Shown one piece after another: positions 16,997 to 26,975 of a stretch of 64,000 bases of DNA. Source of the stretch: Acinetobacter wuhouensis. GTDB lineage: Bacteria; Pseudomonadota; Gammaproteobacteria; Pseudomonadales; Moraxellaceae. Positions within the stretch are counted from its first letter, which is position 1, and the number at the start of each line of letters is the position of its first letter. Where the stretch lies: assembly GCF_001696605.3 (NCBI RefSeq), contig NZ_CP031716.1, positions 2,480,001 to 2,544,000 on the forward strand, in the 5' to 3' direction. Both the position numbers and the translations under genes were made by a program. The notes beneath the pieces are model-generated. The model did not search any database. It was not told the DNA's origin and worked only from the letters and a program-made list of their open reading frames with translations.

Positions 16997-17986
16997 ATGA
17001 CTTTAGAAATTAAAACATCGAGCCTAGCCCCAATTCGCCAAACTTACGCGTACATTGAACGCCGTTTTGGCAATAAGCCAGCAACACGTTACCAGGAAGT
17101 CAGTTTTGATGTACAGGCAACCACCAACTTTCATTATCGCCCTTTATGGAAGCCTGATAAGACTTTGAATGATAAAACCCATACTGCCTTACAGATGCAG
17201 GACTGGTATGTGTTTAAAGACCCGCGTCAATTCTACTACGGCGCTTATGTACAGCATCGCGCACGTTTACAGGATACCGCTGAAAGCAATTATGCCTTCT
17301 TTGAAAAGCGTTTCCTGGTTGAAAATATCAGCGAAGAAGTGAAGCAAAAAATCATCACCTGCCTACTCCCATTTCGCTATGTAGAGCAAACCGCAAATCT
17401 TCACATGATGTCAGGCAGTGCCTATGGTTATGGCACAGTCATTACCCAAGCCTGTATTTTTGCGGCAATGGATCGCCTCGGTATGGCGCAATACATTTCT
17501 CGTATTGGCTTGGCACTGGATGGCAATACGGGTGAGTGTTTATTGCAAGCCAAAGATGCCTGGATGAATGATGCAGCCTGGCAACCGCTTCGTAAATTGT
17601 GCGAACAAAGTCTGACTGAACAGGACTGGTTCAAACTCTATGTGCTGCAAAACCTGTTAATTGATAGCTGTATCCAAAGCCTTGTCTATGGACAGTTTGA
17701 TCAATACTTAGTGGAAAATGGCGCACGTGACGTGGCGATGCTGACTGAGTTTATGCAGGACTGTTTGACCGATTTACGTAAATGGTCTGACCCTGTATTC
17801 AAACTTGCCATTGCAGAATCTGAGGAAAATAAAGCCCTGATTCAAGGCTGGATTACTGAACTATTACCACAGGTCCAGGAAGCGTTTAGCGCATGGGCAG
17901 GTCTTGCATTGGGTGATAGCAATATCGAACAAGCTGTTGCACTGATCGCAGAGCGTAGCAAAAAAGCGGGTTTAGCTGACATTTAA
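16997..17986 (+). CDS. mphL: MphL, phenol hydroxylase beta subunit
   Basis: This 329-residue protein is homologous to DmpL and other beta subunits of soluble diiron monooxygenases. It packs against the catalytic MphN chain in the (alpha-beta-gamma)2 hydroxylase and lacks the diiron ligand pairs. The N-terminal segment (TYAYIERRFGNKPATRYQEV) and the YWRP-like FHYRPLW motif are typical. GGAG lies shortly before the ATG. Length and operon position match the family, and no damage is visible. Confidence 0.96.
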   Translation: MTLEIKTSSLAPIRQTYAYIERRFGNKPATRYQEVSFDVQATTNFHYRPLWKPDKTLNDKTHTALQMQDWYVFKDPRQFYYGAYVQHRARLQDTAESNYAFFEKRFLVENISEEVKQKIITCLLPFRYVEQTANLHMMSGSAYGYGTVITQACIFAAMDRLGMAQYISRIGLALDGNTGECLLQAKDAWMNDAAWQPLRKLCEQSLTEQDWFKLYVLQNLLIDSCIQSLVYGQFDQYLVENGARDVAMLTEFMQDCLTDLRKWSDPVFKLAIAESEENKALIQGWITELLPQVQEAFSAWAGLALGDSNIEQAVALIAERSKKAGLADI

Positions 17987-18007
17987 TATTGCATAAGGAA
18001 TTGCACC

Positions 18008-18277
18008 ATGACTTCAAAAGTTTATTTAGCGCTACAGGACAATGATACCTCTCGCTACATCATCGAAGCGATTGAACAGGATAATCCCGATGCCACGATT
18101 CAGTATTTACCAGCCATGATCCGTGTGGAAAGTGAAACAGGTTTGATCATTCGTGCAGAAACGGTGTCTGAAAAACTCGGACAGGACTGGGACATTCAAG
18201 AGTTACAACTGAATATGATCACGCTGGGTGGCAACGTCGATGAAGACGATGACACCTTTACCCTGAAATGGAATTAA
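18008..18277 (+). CDS. mphM: MphM, phenol hydroxylase effector (coupling) protein
   Basis: This 89-residue, cofactor-free protein is of the DmpM/MmoB type. Such proteins dock on the hydroxylase and tune access of electrons and substrate to the diiron site. Family features are the acidic surface, IQYLPAMIRVESETGLIIRA and the C-terminal DDTFTLKW. AAGGA precedes the ATG by seven bases. It sits between mphL and mphN in the conserved order. Confidence 0.96.
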   Translation: MTSKVYLALQDNDTSRYIIEAIEQDNPDATIQYLPAMIRVESETGLIIRAETVSEKLGQDWDIQELQLNMITLGGNVDEDDDTFTLKWN

Positions 18278-18321
18278 GTCATTGCACAACTGCATTTAAA
18301 GATTGAACAGGATGATCAAAA

Positions 18322-19863
18322 ATGAATACTGATGTTAAAAATACAAAAACAGCGACTAAAACCGCAACTAAAAAGCTGAATGCCAAAGACCGCTATCGCA
18401 TGCTGACCCGTGATCTGGATTGGGACTTTTCCTATGCAGATCGTAAAGATGCCTTTCCTTATGAAGAGTTTGAAGGCATTAAAATCACCGATTGGTCTAA
18501 ATGGGAAGATCCATTCCGTTTGACCATGGATTCATACTGGAAATATCAGGCGGAGAAAGAGAAAAAACTCTATGCCATTTTCGATGCTTTTGCACAAAAC
18601 AATGGGCAAATGAATGTTTCCAATGAACGTTATTTAAATGCCATTAAACTGTTTTTAACTGCAGTTACACCTTTAGAATATCAAGCGTATCAAGGCTATG
18701 CCCATGTAGGTCGTCAGTTTAGCGGGATCGGTGCACGTATTGCATCACAAATGCAATCTATTGATGAATTGCGTCATGTGCAAACTCAAATTCATGCCAT
18801 GAGCCACTACAATAAATTCTTTGATGGCTTCCAAGATTGGTCGCACATGCATGACCGTGTGTGGTATTTGTCAGTACCAAAATCATTCTTTGAAGATGCA
18901 CGTTCAGCAGGTCCATTCGAGTTTTTATTGGCGATTAGCTTTGCTTTTGAATATGTATTGACCAACTTATTGTTCGTTCCATTCATGTCTGGTGCGGCTT
19001 ATAACGGCGATATGGCGACGGTAACTTTTGGTTTCTCTGCGCAGTCTGATGAAGCACGTCACATGACACTCGGTCTGGAAATTGTCAAATTCTTACTTGA
19101 GCAACATGAAGACAACGTGCCAATCGTTCAGGAATGGATTGATAAATGGTTCTGGCGTGGTACTCGCCTACTCTCGATCGTCGGCATGATGATGGATTAC
19201 ATGCTTCCGAATAAAGTCATGTCCTGGAAAGAAGCATGGGAAACTTATTTTGAAGAAGCAGGCGGTGCATTGTTCAAAGACTTGAGCCGTTACGGTATTC
19301 GCATGCCGAAATACTCAGAAGTAATTGAAAAAGAGAAAGAACACGTTTCGCATCAAGCATGGTGGATTTTCTATAACTTCGGTCATGCTGCAGGCTTCCA
19401 TACGTGGATTCCAACGGATGAAGAAATGGATTGGTTATCTGCAAAATATCCAGACACCTTCGATAAATACTATCGTCCAAAATGGGAAATGGCACGTAAA
19501 TTAGAGGCTGAAGGCAAACGTTTCTATAGCAACGGCTTACCACAATTGTGCCAGATCTGTCAGATTCCGATGACCTTTACGGAAATGGATGGCGACCAAA
19601 CCATGTTTAGTTACCGTGACAGCATTTATAAAGGCGAGCGTTATCACACCTGTTCAGATGGTTGTCATGACATTTTCGAACGTGAACCTGAGAAATACAT
19701 CCAGGCATGGTTACCAGTGAACCAGATCCTGCAAGGCAACTGTGGTGGTCCAGATTTAGAAACGATTTTACGTGACTATTACAACTTTAATGTTGGTGCA
19801 GACAATTTAGATATTGAAGGTTCACCAGACCAGGAACGCTGGAAAAAATGGAAAGGTGCATAA
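18322..19863 (+). CDS. mphN: MphN, phenol hydroxylase large (catalytic, diiron) subunit
   Basis: This 513-residue alpha subunit carries the diiron centre that hydroxylates phenol to catechol. Both E-x-x-H iron-ligand motifs are present: DELRH near residue 147 and DEARH near residue 243, in their four-helix-bundle context. The C-terminal part has paired Cys motifs (CQICQIP and HTCSDGCHDIFERE) as in DmpN, where a structural zinc is bound. A Lys/Thr-rich N-terminus precedes the first conserved segment (LTRDLDWDFSY). Length and motifs match the family. Confidence 0.97.
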   Translation: MNTDVKNTKTATKTATKKLNAKDRYRMLTRDLDWDFSYADRKDAFPYEEFEGIKITDWSKWEDPFRLTMDSYWKYQAEKEKKLYAIFDAFAQNNGQMNVSNERYLNAIKLFLTAVTPLEYQAYQGYAHVGRQFSGIGARIASQMQSIDELRHVQTQIHAMSHYNKFFDGFQDWSHMHDRVWYLSVPKSFFEDARSAGPFEFLLAISFAFEYVLTNLLFVPFMSGAAYNGDMATVTFGFSAQSDEARHMTLGLEIVKFLLEQHEDNVPIVQEWIDKWFWRGTRLLSIVGMMMDYMLPNKVMSWKEAWETYFEEAGGALFKDLSRYGIRMPKYSEVIEKEKEHVSHQAWWIFYNFGHAAGFHTWIPTDEEMDWLSAKYPDTFDKYYRPKWEMARKLEAEGKRFYSNGLPQLCQICQIPMTFTEMDGDQTMFSYRDSIYKGERYHTCSDGCHDIFEREPEKYIQAWLPVNQILQGNCGGPDLETILRDYYNFNVGADNLDIEGSPDQERWKKWKGA

Positions 19864-19882
19864 GCATCATAAGGAATTAAAG

Positions 19883-19927
19883 ATGAAGTTCATTGCTGTG
19901 TCAGCCATTCAAAAGTGAATACACAGC
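19883..19927 (+). other. 11-codon ORF and hairpin between mphN and mphO
   Basis: In the 97-base gap, AAGGAATTAAAG precedes ATGAAG and a short frame MKFIAVSAIQK ending in TGA (19883-19918). The frame overlaps perfect 7-base arms GCTGTGT (19895-19901) and ACACAGC (19921-19927). MphO then starts behind its own GGAG. The element could be an mRNA-processing or translation-tuning site, or the relic of a former gene start. No function is established. Confidence 0.4.
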
Positions 19928-19960
19928 ATAGCTTCGCTCAAGGAATTTAGGAGTATTCTC

Positions 19961-20323
19961 ATGCCAGTACAAGCAATCCAAGACAATTATCAATTTGAAG
20001 CTCTTGATCTACAAAAAAATTATGGCGACAACATGCTGTTATTTATTGGTTGGGATCATCACACCCTTTTTTGTTCAGCGCATGCTTTTGTGGTGTCACC
20101 ACAACAAACTTTGCAGGAATTGATTGATCAGCAAATCGCAGGTGGATTCAGCCAGCATCCTGAATTTGCAGAAATTGATTGGTCAACTGTGCAATTTACC
20201 TTAAACCGCGAAACACTGAATGCTGATTTCTCCAAAACATTAGCAGAACAAGGCTTCGATCATAAATCTCTTTTACGCTTTGTCACGCCAAATTTAACGG
20301 GCTACAAAGGCAGTCATGTTTAA
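19961..20323 (+). CDS. mphO: MphO, phenol hydroxylase gamma subunit
   Basis: This 120-residue DmpO-like protein is the small third chain of the oxygenase. The N-terminal YQFEALDLQKNYGDNMLLFI and the following WDHHTLFCSAHAFVV are family features; the middle and end form helices. GGAG stands eight bases before the ATG. It is followed 12 bases later by mphP. Confidence 0.94.
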   Translation: MPVQAIQDNYQFEALDLQKNYGDNMLLFIGWDHHTLFCSAHAFVVSPQQTLQELIDQQIAGGFSQHPEFAEIDWSTVQFTLNRETLNADFSKTLAEQGFDHKSLLRFVTPNLTGYKGSHV

Positions 20324-20335
20324 GGGAGTACGCGA

Positions 20336-21397
20336 ATGAGTTATCAAGTTACCATTGAACCAATCGGTACCACGATTGAAGTCGAAGAAGATCAAACCAT
20401 CCTTGATGCTGCTTTGCGTCAAGGGGTCTGGCTCCCTTTCGCTTGCGGGCATGGCACATGCGGCACCTGTAAAGTACAAGTGACTGATGGTTTTTATGAT
20501 GTCGGTGAAGCCTCTCCTTTTGCGCTGATGGATATTGAGCGTGAGGAAAATAAGGTTTTGGCATGTTGCTGTAAACCTGAATCTGACATGGTCATTGAAG
20601 CGGATGTCGATGAAGATGAGGATTTCTTAGGCTATTTGGTTGAAGATTACCAAGCCAAAGTGATTGAAATTAAAGACTTATCTCCAACCATTAAAGGCAT
20701 TCGTTTGCAAATTGATCGTGCGATGCAATTCCAGGCAGGTCAGTATGTAAATATCCAATTGCCAAATATTGAAGGTACACGTGCATTTTCAATCGCCAAT
20801 TCACCAAATGAAGAAGGCATTGTCGAACTGCATATCCGTAAAGTTGAAGGCGGAGCAGCCACGACTTATGTACATGAGAATTTACAACAAGGCGATGAAC
20901 TGGATATTTCAGGACCTTATGGGCAATTCTTTGTGCGTAAGTCTGATGATCGTGGTGTGATTTTCATTGCAGGTGGTTCAGGTCTATCAAGCCCGCAATC
21001 GATGATTCTGGATTTACTCGAAGCGGGTGAAACAAGGAATATCTATTTATTCCAAGGTGCACGTGATGTTTCAGAACTGTATAACCGTGAAATTTTTGAA
21101 AATCTTGTCAAAGAACATGCAAACTTTCACTACATCCCTGCATTGAATGCCCCTAAGGCTGAAGATGCCTGGACGGGTTTCACAGGATTTGTGCATGAAG
21201 CGGTTGCCAGTCATTTTGAGAATAAATGCAGTGGGCATAAAGCCTATTTGTGTGGTCCTCCACCAATGATTGATGCAGCCATTTCAACCCTGATGCAGAG
21301 CCGTTTATTTGAAAAAGATATTCATACCGAACGCTTCTTAAGTGCAGCTGATGGCGCAAACGGACAGTCACGTTCGGCATTGTTTAAGCATATTTAA
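20336..21397 (+). CDS. mphP: MphP, phenol hydroxylase reductase (FAD, 2Fe-2S)
   Basis: This 353-residue NADH-dependent reductase supplies electrons to the diiron site. The N-terminal plant-type ferredoxin domain has Cys37-x4-Cys42-x2-Cys45 and a distal Cys in the CCC at 77-79. It is followed by an FAD domain with RAFSIAN and a nucleotide domain with GGSGLSSPQS and CGPPPMIDAA. It is the last gene of the hydroxylase operon proper; GGAG precedes the ATG. The family length is matched. Confidence 0.97.
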   Translation: MSYQVTIEPIGTTIEVEEDQTILDAALRQGVWLPFACGHGTCGTCKVQVTDGFYDVGEASPFALMDIEREENKVLACCCKPESDMVIEADVDEDEDFLGYLVEDYQAKVIEIKDLSPTIKGIRLQIDRAMQFQAGQYVNIQLPNIEGTRAFSIANSPNEEGIVELHIRKVEGGAATTYVHENLQQGDELDISGPYGQFFVRKSDDRGVIFIAGGSGLSSPQSMILDLLEAGETRNIYLFQGARDVSELYNREIFENLVKEHANFHYIPALNAPKAEDAWTGFTGFVHEAVASHFENKCSGHKAYLCGPPPMIDAAISTLMQSRLFEKDIHTERFLSAADGANGQSRSALFKHI

Positions 21398-21588
21398 TCG
21401 TATCTTAGATATTAAAAACTTAACTCAAAACTTGTGTGATTTGCATGCATTGCAGATCACATGAAACTCATACTTGCCTTTTCAATCTCAGGATGCAGAT
21501 TGCAACATCAGGCAAAGCGAATTCATGGCTATAAAGACATGATTCATTAACCAGAAACTGGACGACAACAGTAATAAAAGGATTTCAC

Positions 21589-22467
21589 ATGAAAAAAATC
21601 GTAAGTTTAACGCTTCCTTTCATCATCGGTTTCCTGACCACATCCGCACACGCCACAGAAAATGGCGGGGACTCTTTTGCACTTGGTGCGGAAGGCATGA
21701 TGGCAGGTGCATTACCACCACCTGGTGTCTATTTACTCAACTACTATCAGAATTACCATGCAGGCAGTTTTGATAATGGACCACCGAACTTTCATGCCGA
21801 TGTCAATGCAATCATCCCCCGTTTAGTTTGGATGACCAAGCAAAATTATCTGGGTGGGCAACTCGGTTTCTATGCTGCTCAACCATTTGTAGATTTACGA
21901 CTTTCGGCAGCAGGTATGTCAGACAGTAATAGTGGTTTAGGTGATTTAATTATCGGTTCAATGCTAGGCTGGCATCATGGAAGTCATCACTGGATCGGTG
22001 CTGTCGAAGGTGTTTTAGACACTGGGAAATATGACTCAGCAACACCGACTCAACCTTTGGTTGCCAATATCGGTAAAAATTACAATACCGTGCGCCCGAT
22101 CATTGCCTATACCTATGCCCCCCAGAATGGTTTAGATATTTCGACCAAACTGTCCTATAGCTTCAACACTGAAAATGATGACACCAAGTATAAGTCTGGA
22201 GAATATTTTGCAGGTGATTATAGCGTAGGCTATAAACTCAATGACCATGTCAAAGTTGCTGTCGAAGGCTACGCCTTTAAGCAAACTGAATCAGATGAGG
22301 TAAATGGGGATAAAATTGGTATGCGTGGACAGGTTTTAGCGGTTGGCCCTGCAATTCAATATCAAGATAAAAATTGGTCACTTGAAGCAAAATATCTGAA
22401 AGAAACCAATGTTGAAAATCGCCCTGAAGGTCATACCAGTTACTTAAAATTTGTTTGGGCATTCTGA
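21589..22467 (+). CDS. MetA-pathway outer-membrane protein (phenol degradation-associated)
   Basis: This 292-residue protein has a Sec signal peptide ending at about residue 23 (TSAHA) and then an all-beta, barrel-like pattern ending in the aromatic C-terminal residue typical of outer-membrane proteins (LKFVWAF). It resembles the Phenol_MetA_deg family, found beside aromatic degradation operons and thought to help hydrophobic substrates cross the outer membrane. It lies 191 bases after mphP on the same strand with its own AAGGA, so it may be part of the same transcript. Its transport role is not proven. Confidence 0.88.
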   Translation: MKKIVSLTLPFIIGFLTTSAHATENGGDSFALGAEGMMAGALPPPGVYLLNYYQNYHAGSFDNGPPNFHADVNAIIPRLVWMTKQNYLGGQLGFYAAQPFVDLRLSAAGMSDSNSGLGDLIIGSMLGWHHGSHHWIGAVEGVLDTGKYDSATPTQPLVANIGKNYNTVRPIIAYTYAPQNGLDISTKLSYSFNTENDDTKYKSGEYFAGDYSVGYKLNDHVKVAVEGYAFKQTESDEVNGDKIGMRGQVLAVGPAIQYQDKNWSLEAKYLKETNVENRPEGHTSYLKFVWAF

Positions 22468-22730
22468 GTCTAAAATAATTGAATGAATACAAATTTAAAT
22501 AGCCCGATGGTACTTTCAAATTCTTAATCCCAACTCTTTTGATGCTATTCAATCGAATACTGTTAAAGTTAAAGCTTCTATGAGGCTTTAACTTTTTTTA
22601 AAATTAGAATCGCGCAATTCTTCAACATGAAAATACTGCATCCACATGCTATATCCGTTAAAATCATTTTTTCTGCAATAAACTGCTCTTCTTATATGCA
22701 GAGTTTTGAATAGTTAAATTAAGGTTTTTT

Positions 22731-25379
22731 ATGTCGATCAATGAATTAACGACGGATCTCTCCAACCATACTCCAATGATGCAGCAATATCTAAAAGTAA
22801 AAATGCAGCATCCACACTCGTTAATGTTTTATCGTATGGGTGATTTCTACGAACTTTTCTTTGACGATGCAAAAAAAGCAGCAAAACTTTTAGGCATCAC
22901 CCTAACCCATCGCGGAAAAGCCAATAGCAATCCGATTCCAATGGCTGGTGTGCCTTTTCATGCTGCCGAAGGCTATTTAGCGCGCTTAGTCAAAAAAGGC
23001 GAAACTGTTGTTATTTGTGAGCAGATTGGTGAGGTTACAGGAAAAGGTCCTGTAGAGCGCGGAGTGGTACGAATCATCACACCTGGAACATTAACCGATG
23101 ATGCCTTACTCACAGCGACACAAACGTCTAATCTCGTCGCGCTATGTTTCCAACAAAATCAAATCGGGATTGCGCTACTTGATTTAAGTGCGGGTATTTT
23201 TAAAGTACAACAACAAGAATTTAAGTCTGAACAGCTTGCGATTGAATTGGCACGTCTAATGCCAAGTGAAATTTTGGTCGATGAAGATATTGTTGATCCA
23301 AACATCATTGAACAGATCAAAAAGCAAATTGAATGCCCGATTACCAAACGCCCAAATGTTGATTTTAATTTAAATAATGCTCAAAAAACCTTGTGCGATC
23401 AGTTTGCTGTTTCCACCTTATCTGGCTTTGGCATTGATCATTTACCTTTAGCCAAAGCTGCCGCTGCCGCACTGATTCATTATGCCAAAGAAACTCAAAA
23501 AACAGCGCTACCCCATATTCGTTCGATCAAATTAGAACAAAGCTCTGACTTTATCGCACTTGATCCTGTGACACGTCGTAACTTGGAAATTATTGATCCA
23601 CTGTTTGAACACGGCACTTCACTGTTTGGTTTAATTAATGATTGCCAAACTGCAATGGGCGGACGACTGCTTGCTCGTACGTTAATGCAACCGCTTCGTG
23701 ATACGCAGATTTTAGATGCTCGTCTTGATGCCATCGATACGCTTCTCAAAGGCTATCACGAATCACCTGTACGTTTGGTTCTCAAAGAAATTGGTGATAT
23801 TGAACGTGTACTCAGCCGTGTTGCCTTAGGTAGTGCTCGCCCTCGCGATTTAGTTCAACTTCGTCAAGCTTGTGCGCAGATTCCCTTTTTAAGACATGCA
23901 TTACAGCCTATTTTAAGCAGCACTCAATCACAATTGATCACGCAATTGAATGAAGAGTTAGGCGACTTTAATGGTCTACATCAGCGCTTAATGTCTGCGA
24001 TTGTTGAACATCCACCTGTTTTATTACGTGATGGCAATGTCATTGCTGAAGGCTTTGATGACGAGTTGGATGAACTGCGTAAAATCCGTGATCATGCAGG
24101 ACAATTCCTGATTGATTTAGAAATTAAAGAGCGTGAATCTACAGGAATTAATACTTTAAAAATCGGCTATAACCGTGTCAGTGGTTACTATATTGAATTG
24201 ACACGTGCGCAAGCTGAACAAGCACCTGATCATTATATCCGTCGTCAAACTTTAAAAAATGCCGAGCGTTATATCACGCCTGAGCTGAAATCATTTGAAG
24301 ATAAAGTACTTTCAAGTGAGTCACGCGCGCTTGCACGTGAAAAGTTGCTCTTCGAAATGCTGTTAGATGAATTACGTGCTGATATTGCCAATTTACAAAT
24401 GATGAGTGCATCGATTGCACATATTGATTTATTGGCAAATTTTGCCCATCAAGCACGTTTAAATAATTGGAACCGCCCAGAATATAGCCCTGAAATTGGC
24501 ATTAAAATCAGTGCAGGACGTCACCCAGTTGTTGAATCATTGAGTAAAACACCTTATACCCCCAATGACACCTTACTTGATTTTAATCATCGTATGGCAA
24601 TCATTACGGGACCAAACATGGGGGGTAAATCGACCTTCATGCGTCAAACTGCGTTAATCAGTTTACTCGCCTACTGTGGTAGCTTCGTCCCTGCCAAAGC
24701 AGCCAAATTAGGACCTATTGATCGTATCTTTACTCGTATTGGTTCTGCCGATGATTTATCTACAGGTAAATCAACCTTTATGGTGGAAATGACTGAAACC
24801 TCGCAGATTTTACATCATGCGACTAATCAATCCTTGGTACTCATGGACGAAGTTGGTCGTGGTACCAGTACCTATGACGGCTTATCTCTCGCATGGGCAT
24901 GCGTGCTTGATTTGACCAAACGTATTAAATGCTTATGTCTTTTTGCCACACACTATTTTGAATTGACTGAGCTTTCAAAAGAAGTTGCGATTGATAATTA
25001 TCATGTCACAGCAAAAGAGTTGAATGGCAATTTGATTTTACTGCATAAAGTTCAACAAGGTCCTGCAAGCCAAAGTCATGGTTTACAAGTGGCAAAACTT
25101 GCTGGCATTCCGGCAGGTGTGATTAAAGAAGCACAAAAGCGTTTGAAAATTTTAGAAAAACAACAGCAACAACAGTTACAAACTGTGGTTCAAAATGATT
25201 TATTTTCAGATGCTAATTTGACAGAGCAATTGCCTGAAGTTGAAATTATTCAGGAAGTGATCGAGGTTGAAAAATCTTCGCCAGCCTTAAATGCTTTGGC
25301 TAATCTGGATGTTGATGATTTAACACCACGTCAGGCTTTAGAACAGCTTTATCAATTAAAGCAGTTATTGAAGTCATAA
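22731..25379 (+). CDS. mutS: MutS, DNA mismatch recognition ATPase
   Basis: This 882-residue protein matches full-length MutS. The N-terminal mismatch-binding domain has the Phe-x-Glu motif (DFYELF). The connector, lever and clamp domains follow. The C-terminal ATPase has Walker [10 protein letters not shown], the signature [10 protein letters not shown] and Walker [17 protein letters not shown]. The end carries the short tetramerisation segment ([20 protein letters not shown]). It binds mismatches and recruits MutL. It is monocistronic, with a strong terminator downstream. Confidence 0.98.
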   Translation: MSINELTTDLSNHTPMMQQYLKVKMQHPHSLMFYRMGDFYELFFDDAKKAAKLLGITLTHRGKANSNPIPMAGVPFHAAEGYLARLVKKGETVVICEQIGEVTGKGPVERGVVRIITPGTLTDDALLTATQTSNLVALCFQQNQIGIALLDLSAGIFKVQQQEFKSEQLAIELARLMPSEILVDEDIVDPNIIEQIKKQIECPITKRPNVDFNLNNAQKTLCDQFAVSTLSGFGIDHLPLAKAAAAALIHYAKETQKTALPHIRSIKLEQSSDFIALDPVTRRNLEIIDPLFEHGTSLFGLINDCQTAMGGRLLARTLMQPLRDTQILDARLDAIDTLLKGYHESPVRLVLKEIGDIERVLSRVALGSARPRDLVQLRQACAQIPFLRHALQPILSSTQSQLITQLNEELGDFNGLHQRLMSAIVEHPPVLLRDGNVIAEGFDDELDELRKIRDHAGQFLIDLEIKERESTGINTLKIGYNRVSGYYIELTRAQAEQAPDHYIRRQTLKNAERYITPELKSFEDKVLSSESRALAREKLLFEMLLDELRADIANLQMMSASIAHIDLLANFAHQARLNNWNRPEYSPEIGIKISAGRHPVVESLSKTPYTPNDTLLDFNHRMAIITGPNMGGKSTFMRQTALISLLAYCGSFVPAKAAKLGPIDRIFTRIGSADDLSTGKSTFMVEMTETSQILHHATNQSLVLMDEVGRGTSTYDGLSLAWACVLDLTKRIKCLCLFATHYFELTELSKEVAIDNYHVTAKELNGNLILLHKVQQGPASQSHGLQVAKLAGIPAGVIKEAQKRLKILEKQQQQQLQTVVQNDLFSDANLTEQLPEVEIIQEVIEVEKSSPALNALANLDVDDLTPRQALEQLYQLKQLLKS

Positions 25380-25416
25380 AGTAGTAGTTGCTAGTTGAAT
25401 GCCATTCAATAAAAAA

Positions 25417-25446
25417 GGCTGAGTGTTCATTCCTCAGCCTTTTTTT
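25417..25446 (+). terminator. Rho-independent terminator of mutS
   Basis: GGCTGAG and CTCAGCC are perfect arms around nine bases, followed by seven T residues. Confidence 0.9.
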
Positions 25447-25491
25447 ATATTTTTAATTTCTACATTTTCAATGCAAAAATGAGTTTCTCGA

Positions 25492-26265
25492 TTAATAAAT
25501 ATATTTCAAACCAACCGATAACAATGAATCTCGGCTATTACCCACATCTGCTTGTGTATCTTTGATTTGATAGCTCACAAGCCCTGAAACAGTATCAGTT
25601 AAGTTTGCGCCTACACTACTTCTAGAACGTAAGATTTGTGATTTTTCACCAAACTCATAACTTAAATCTTGATTAAATTTCACTTTATCATTGAATTTAT
25701 ATTCATAATAAGCAGCAACCGTTCCAATCACCTCATTAAAATCATCATAAGGTTCATAGCGCTCTTTACTATAACGATAACCTGCGCCCGCCTCTGCGGT
25801 TAGTGTTTGTTTTTCATCTTTTAAAAGATCAAAACCAACACCACCCGTTAAACTGACTTGGTAATCAAAATTACTGGATAAATCTTTATCGCCTTGTAAC
25901 TTGGCAAATTGATAGATCGTGTCAGTACTACGATGTAAAACTTTACCAGCTAACATGTATCGCTCTACATTACTACCAGAACTACCATCATCATTGGCAC
26001 TCACCGCTTCTGCACGAAGTTCTTGCCCCCATACACCTACTTGACGCTGAAATAATACATTTGCAGCTAAGTTCTCCTTGGTATTACTATTGCCATTTGA
26101 CTTTGTACTGTTCAGTAAATAACTCAAATCACCTTCTAAGCGATAAGGCTTATTTTCTTTGATGTCTACTTTTCCAGCATCAGTGCGCGTAGGTCCTAAA
26201 TCAGCATAACTACACGTGGTATATGTTGCTAATATTGCAATAATAAGTCTTTTCATTCTAAGCAT
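25492..26265 (-). CDS. DUF481-family outer-membrane protein
   Basis: This 257-residue protein has a signal peptide cut near residue 21 (TTCSYA/D) and a DUF481-like barrel: repeated amphipathic strands with alternating aromatic residues, for example YRLEGDLSYLLNSTKSNGN and AGAGYRYSKERY, ending in LKYIY. The physiological role of the family is poorly known. Two starts are possible, 26265 and the ATG three codons later at 26256; the second is better spaced from GGA. It converges on mutS and uses its own upstream region next to fdxA. Confidence 0.85.
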   Translation of the reverse strand: MLRMKRLIIAILATYTTCSYADLGPTRTDAGKVDIKENKPYRLEGDLSYLLNSTKSNGNSNTKENLAANVLFQRQVGVWGQELRAEAVSANDDGSSGSNVERYMLAGKVLHRSTDTIYQFAKLQGDKDLSSNFDYQVSLTGGVGFDLLKDEKQTLTAEAGAGYRYSKERYEPYDDFNEVIGTVAAYYEYKFNDKVKFNQDLSYEFGEKSQILRSRSSVGANLTDTVSGLVSYQIKDTQADVGNSRDSLLSVGLKYIY

Positions 26266-26510
26266 TTATCCATTTCAATGTTCTAATTCCTAATATGCAT
26301 ATCTTTTATTTGCATATCATTACTCCAAAATACTATCTTATTTTCATTAAAATGCAAAATTCATCACATTTTTGTATTTTTTAGTCCCTGTTATCGTGAT
26401 TCAGCAGGTTCATATATATTAAATATCAATAAAAGCAATTGTTACTTTGCGACGTTTTGCCTAAAATACACCATTATTAATTAGAACCATATTTTTAGGT
26501 AGCTGACGCC

Positions 26511-26834
26511 ATGACCTTTGTTGTCACTGAAAATTGTATCAAGTGTAAATATCAAGACTGCGTAGAAGTATGTCCAGTAGACTGTTTTTATGAAGGTCCT
26601 AACTTTCTTGTAATTAGCCCAGATGAATGTATCGACTGTGCTTTGTGCGAACCAGAATGTCCAGCAAATGCTATTTTCTCTGAAGACGAATTGCCTGAGG
26701 GACAAGAAGTATTTATTGAACTAAATGCTGAACTTGCGCAAAAATGGCCAAACATCACGCAAATCGGTGATCAGCCTGAAGACCGCGAAGAATGGAACGG
26801 TAAAGCAGACAAATTACAATACTTAGAAAAATAA
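26511..26834 (+). CDS. fdxA: FdxA, seven-iron ferredoxin
   Basis: This 107-residue ferredoxin carries one 3Fe-4S and one 4Fe-4S cluster, as in Azotobacter FdI. The nine cysteines 9, 12, 17, 21, 25, 40, 43, 46 and 50 have the family spacing, and the C-terminal arm ends near the usual length. It acts as a low-potential electron carrier in the cytoplasm; the exact partner is not shown here. It is a single gene with its own terminator. Confidence 0.96.
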   Translation: MTFVVTENCIKCKYQDCVEVCPVDCFYEGPNFLVISPDECIDCALCEPECPANAIFSEDELPEGQEVFIELNAELAQKWPNITQIGDQPEDREEWNGKADKLQYLEK

Positions 26835-26847
26835 GTTTTTGTACAGG

Positions 26848-26873
26848 AAAGATCAGCTTAGGCTGATCTTTTT
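26848..26873 (+). terminator. Terminator of fdxA
   Basis: AAAGATCAGC and GCTGATCTTT are perfect 10-base arms around TTAG, continuing into a T run. Confidence 0.9.
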
Positions 26874-26975
26874 GCATTAATATCTAAAAAATGTACATTT
26901 ATTTGCAAAATATCCATATTACCTCGCACGAACTAGACTAAAATAGAGTGTTACCCCCTTTAGCTAATATTGAGA

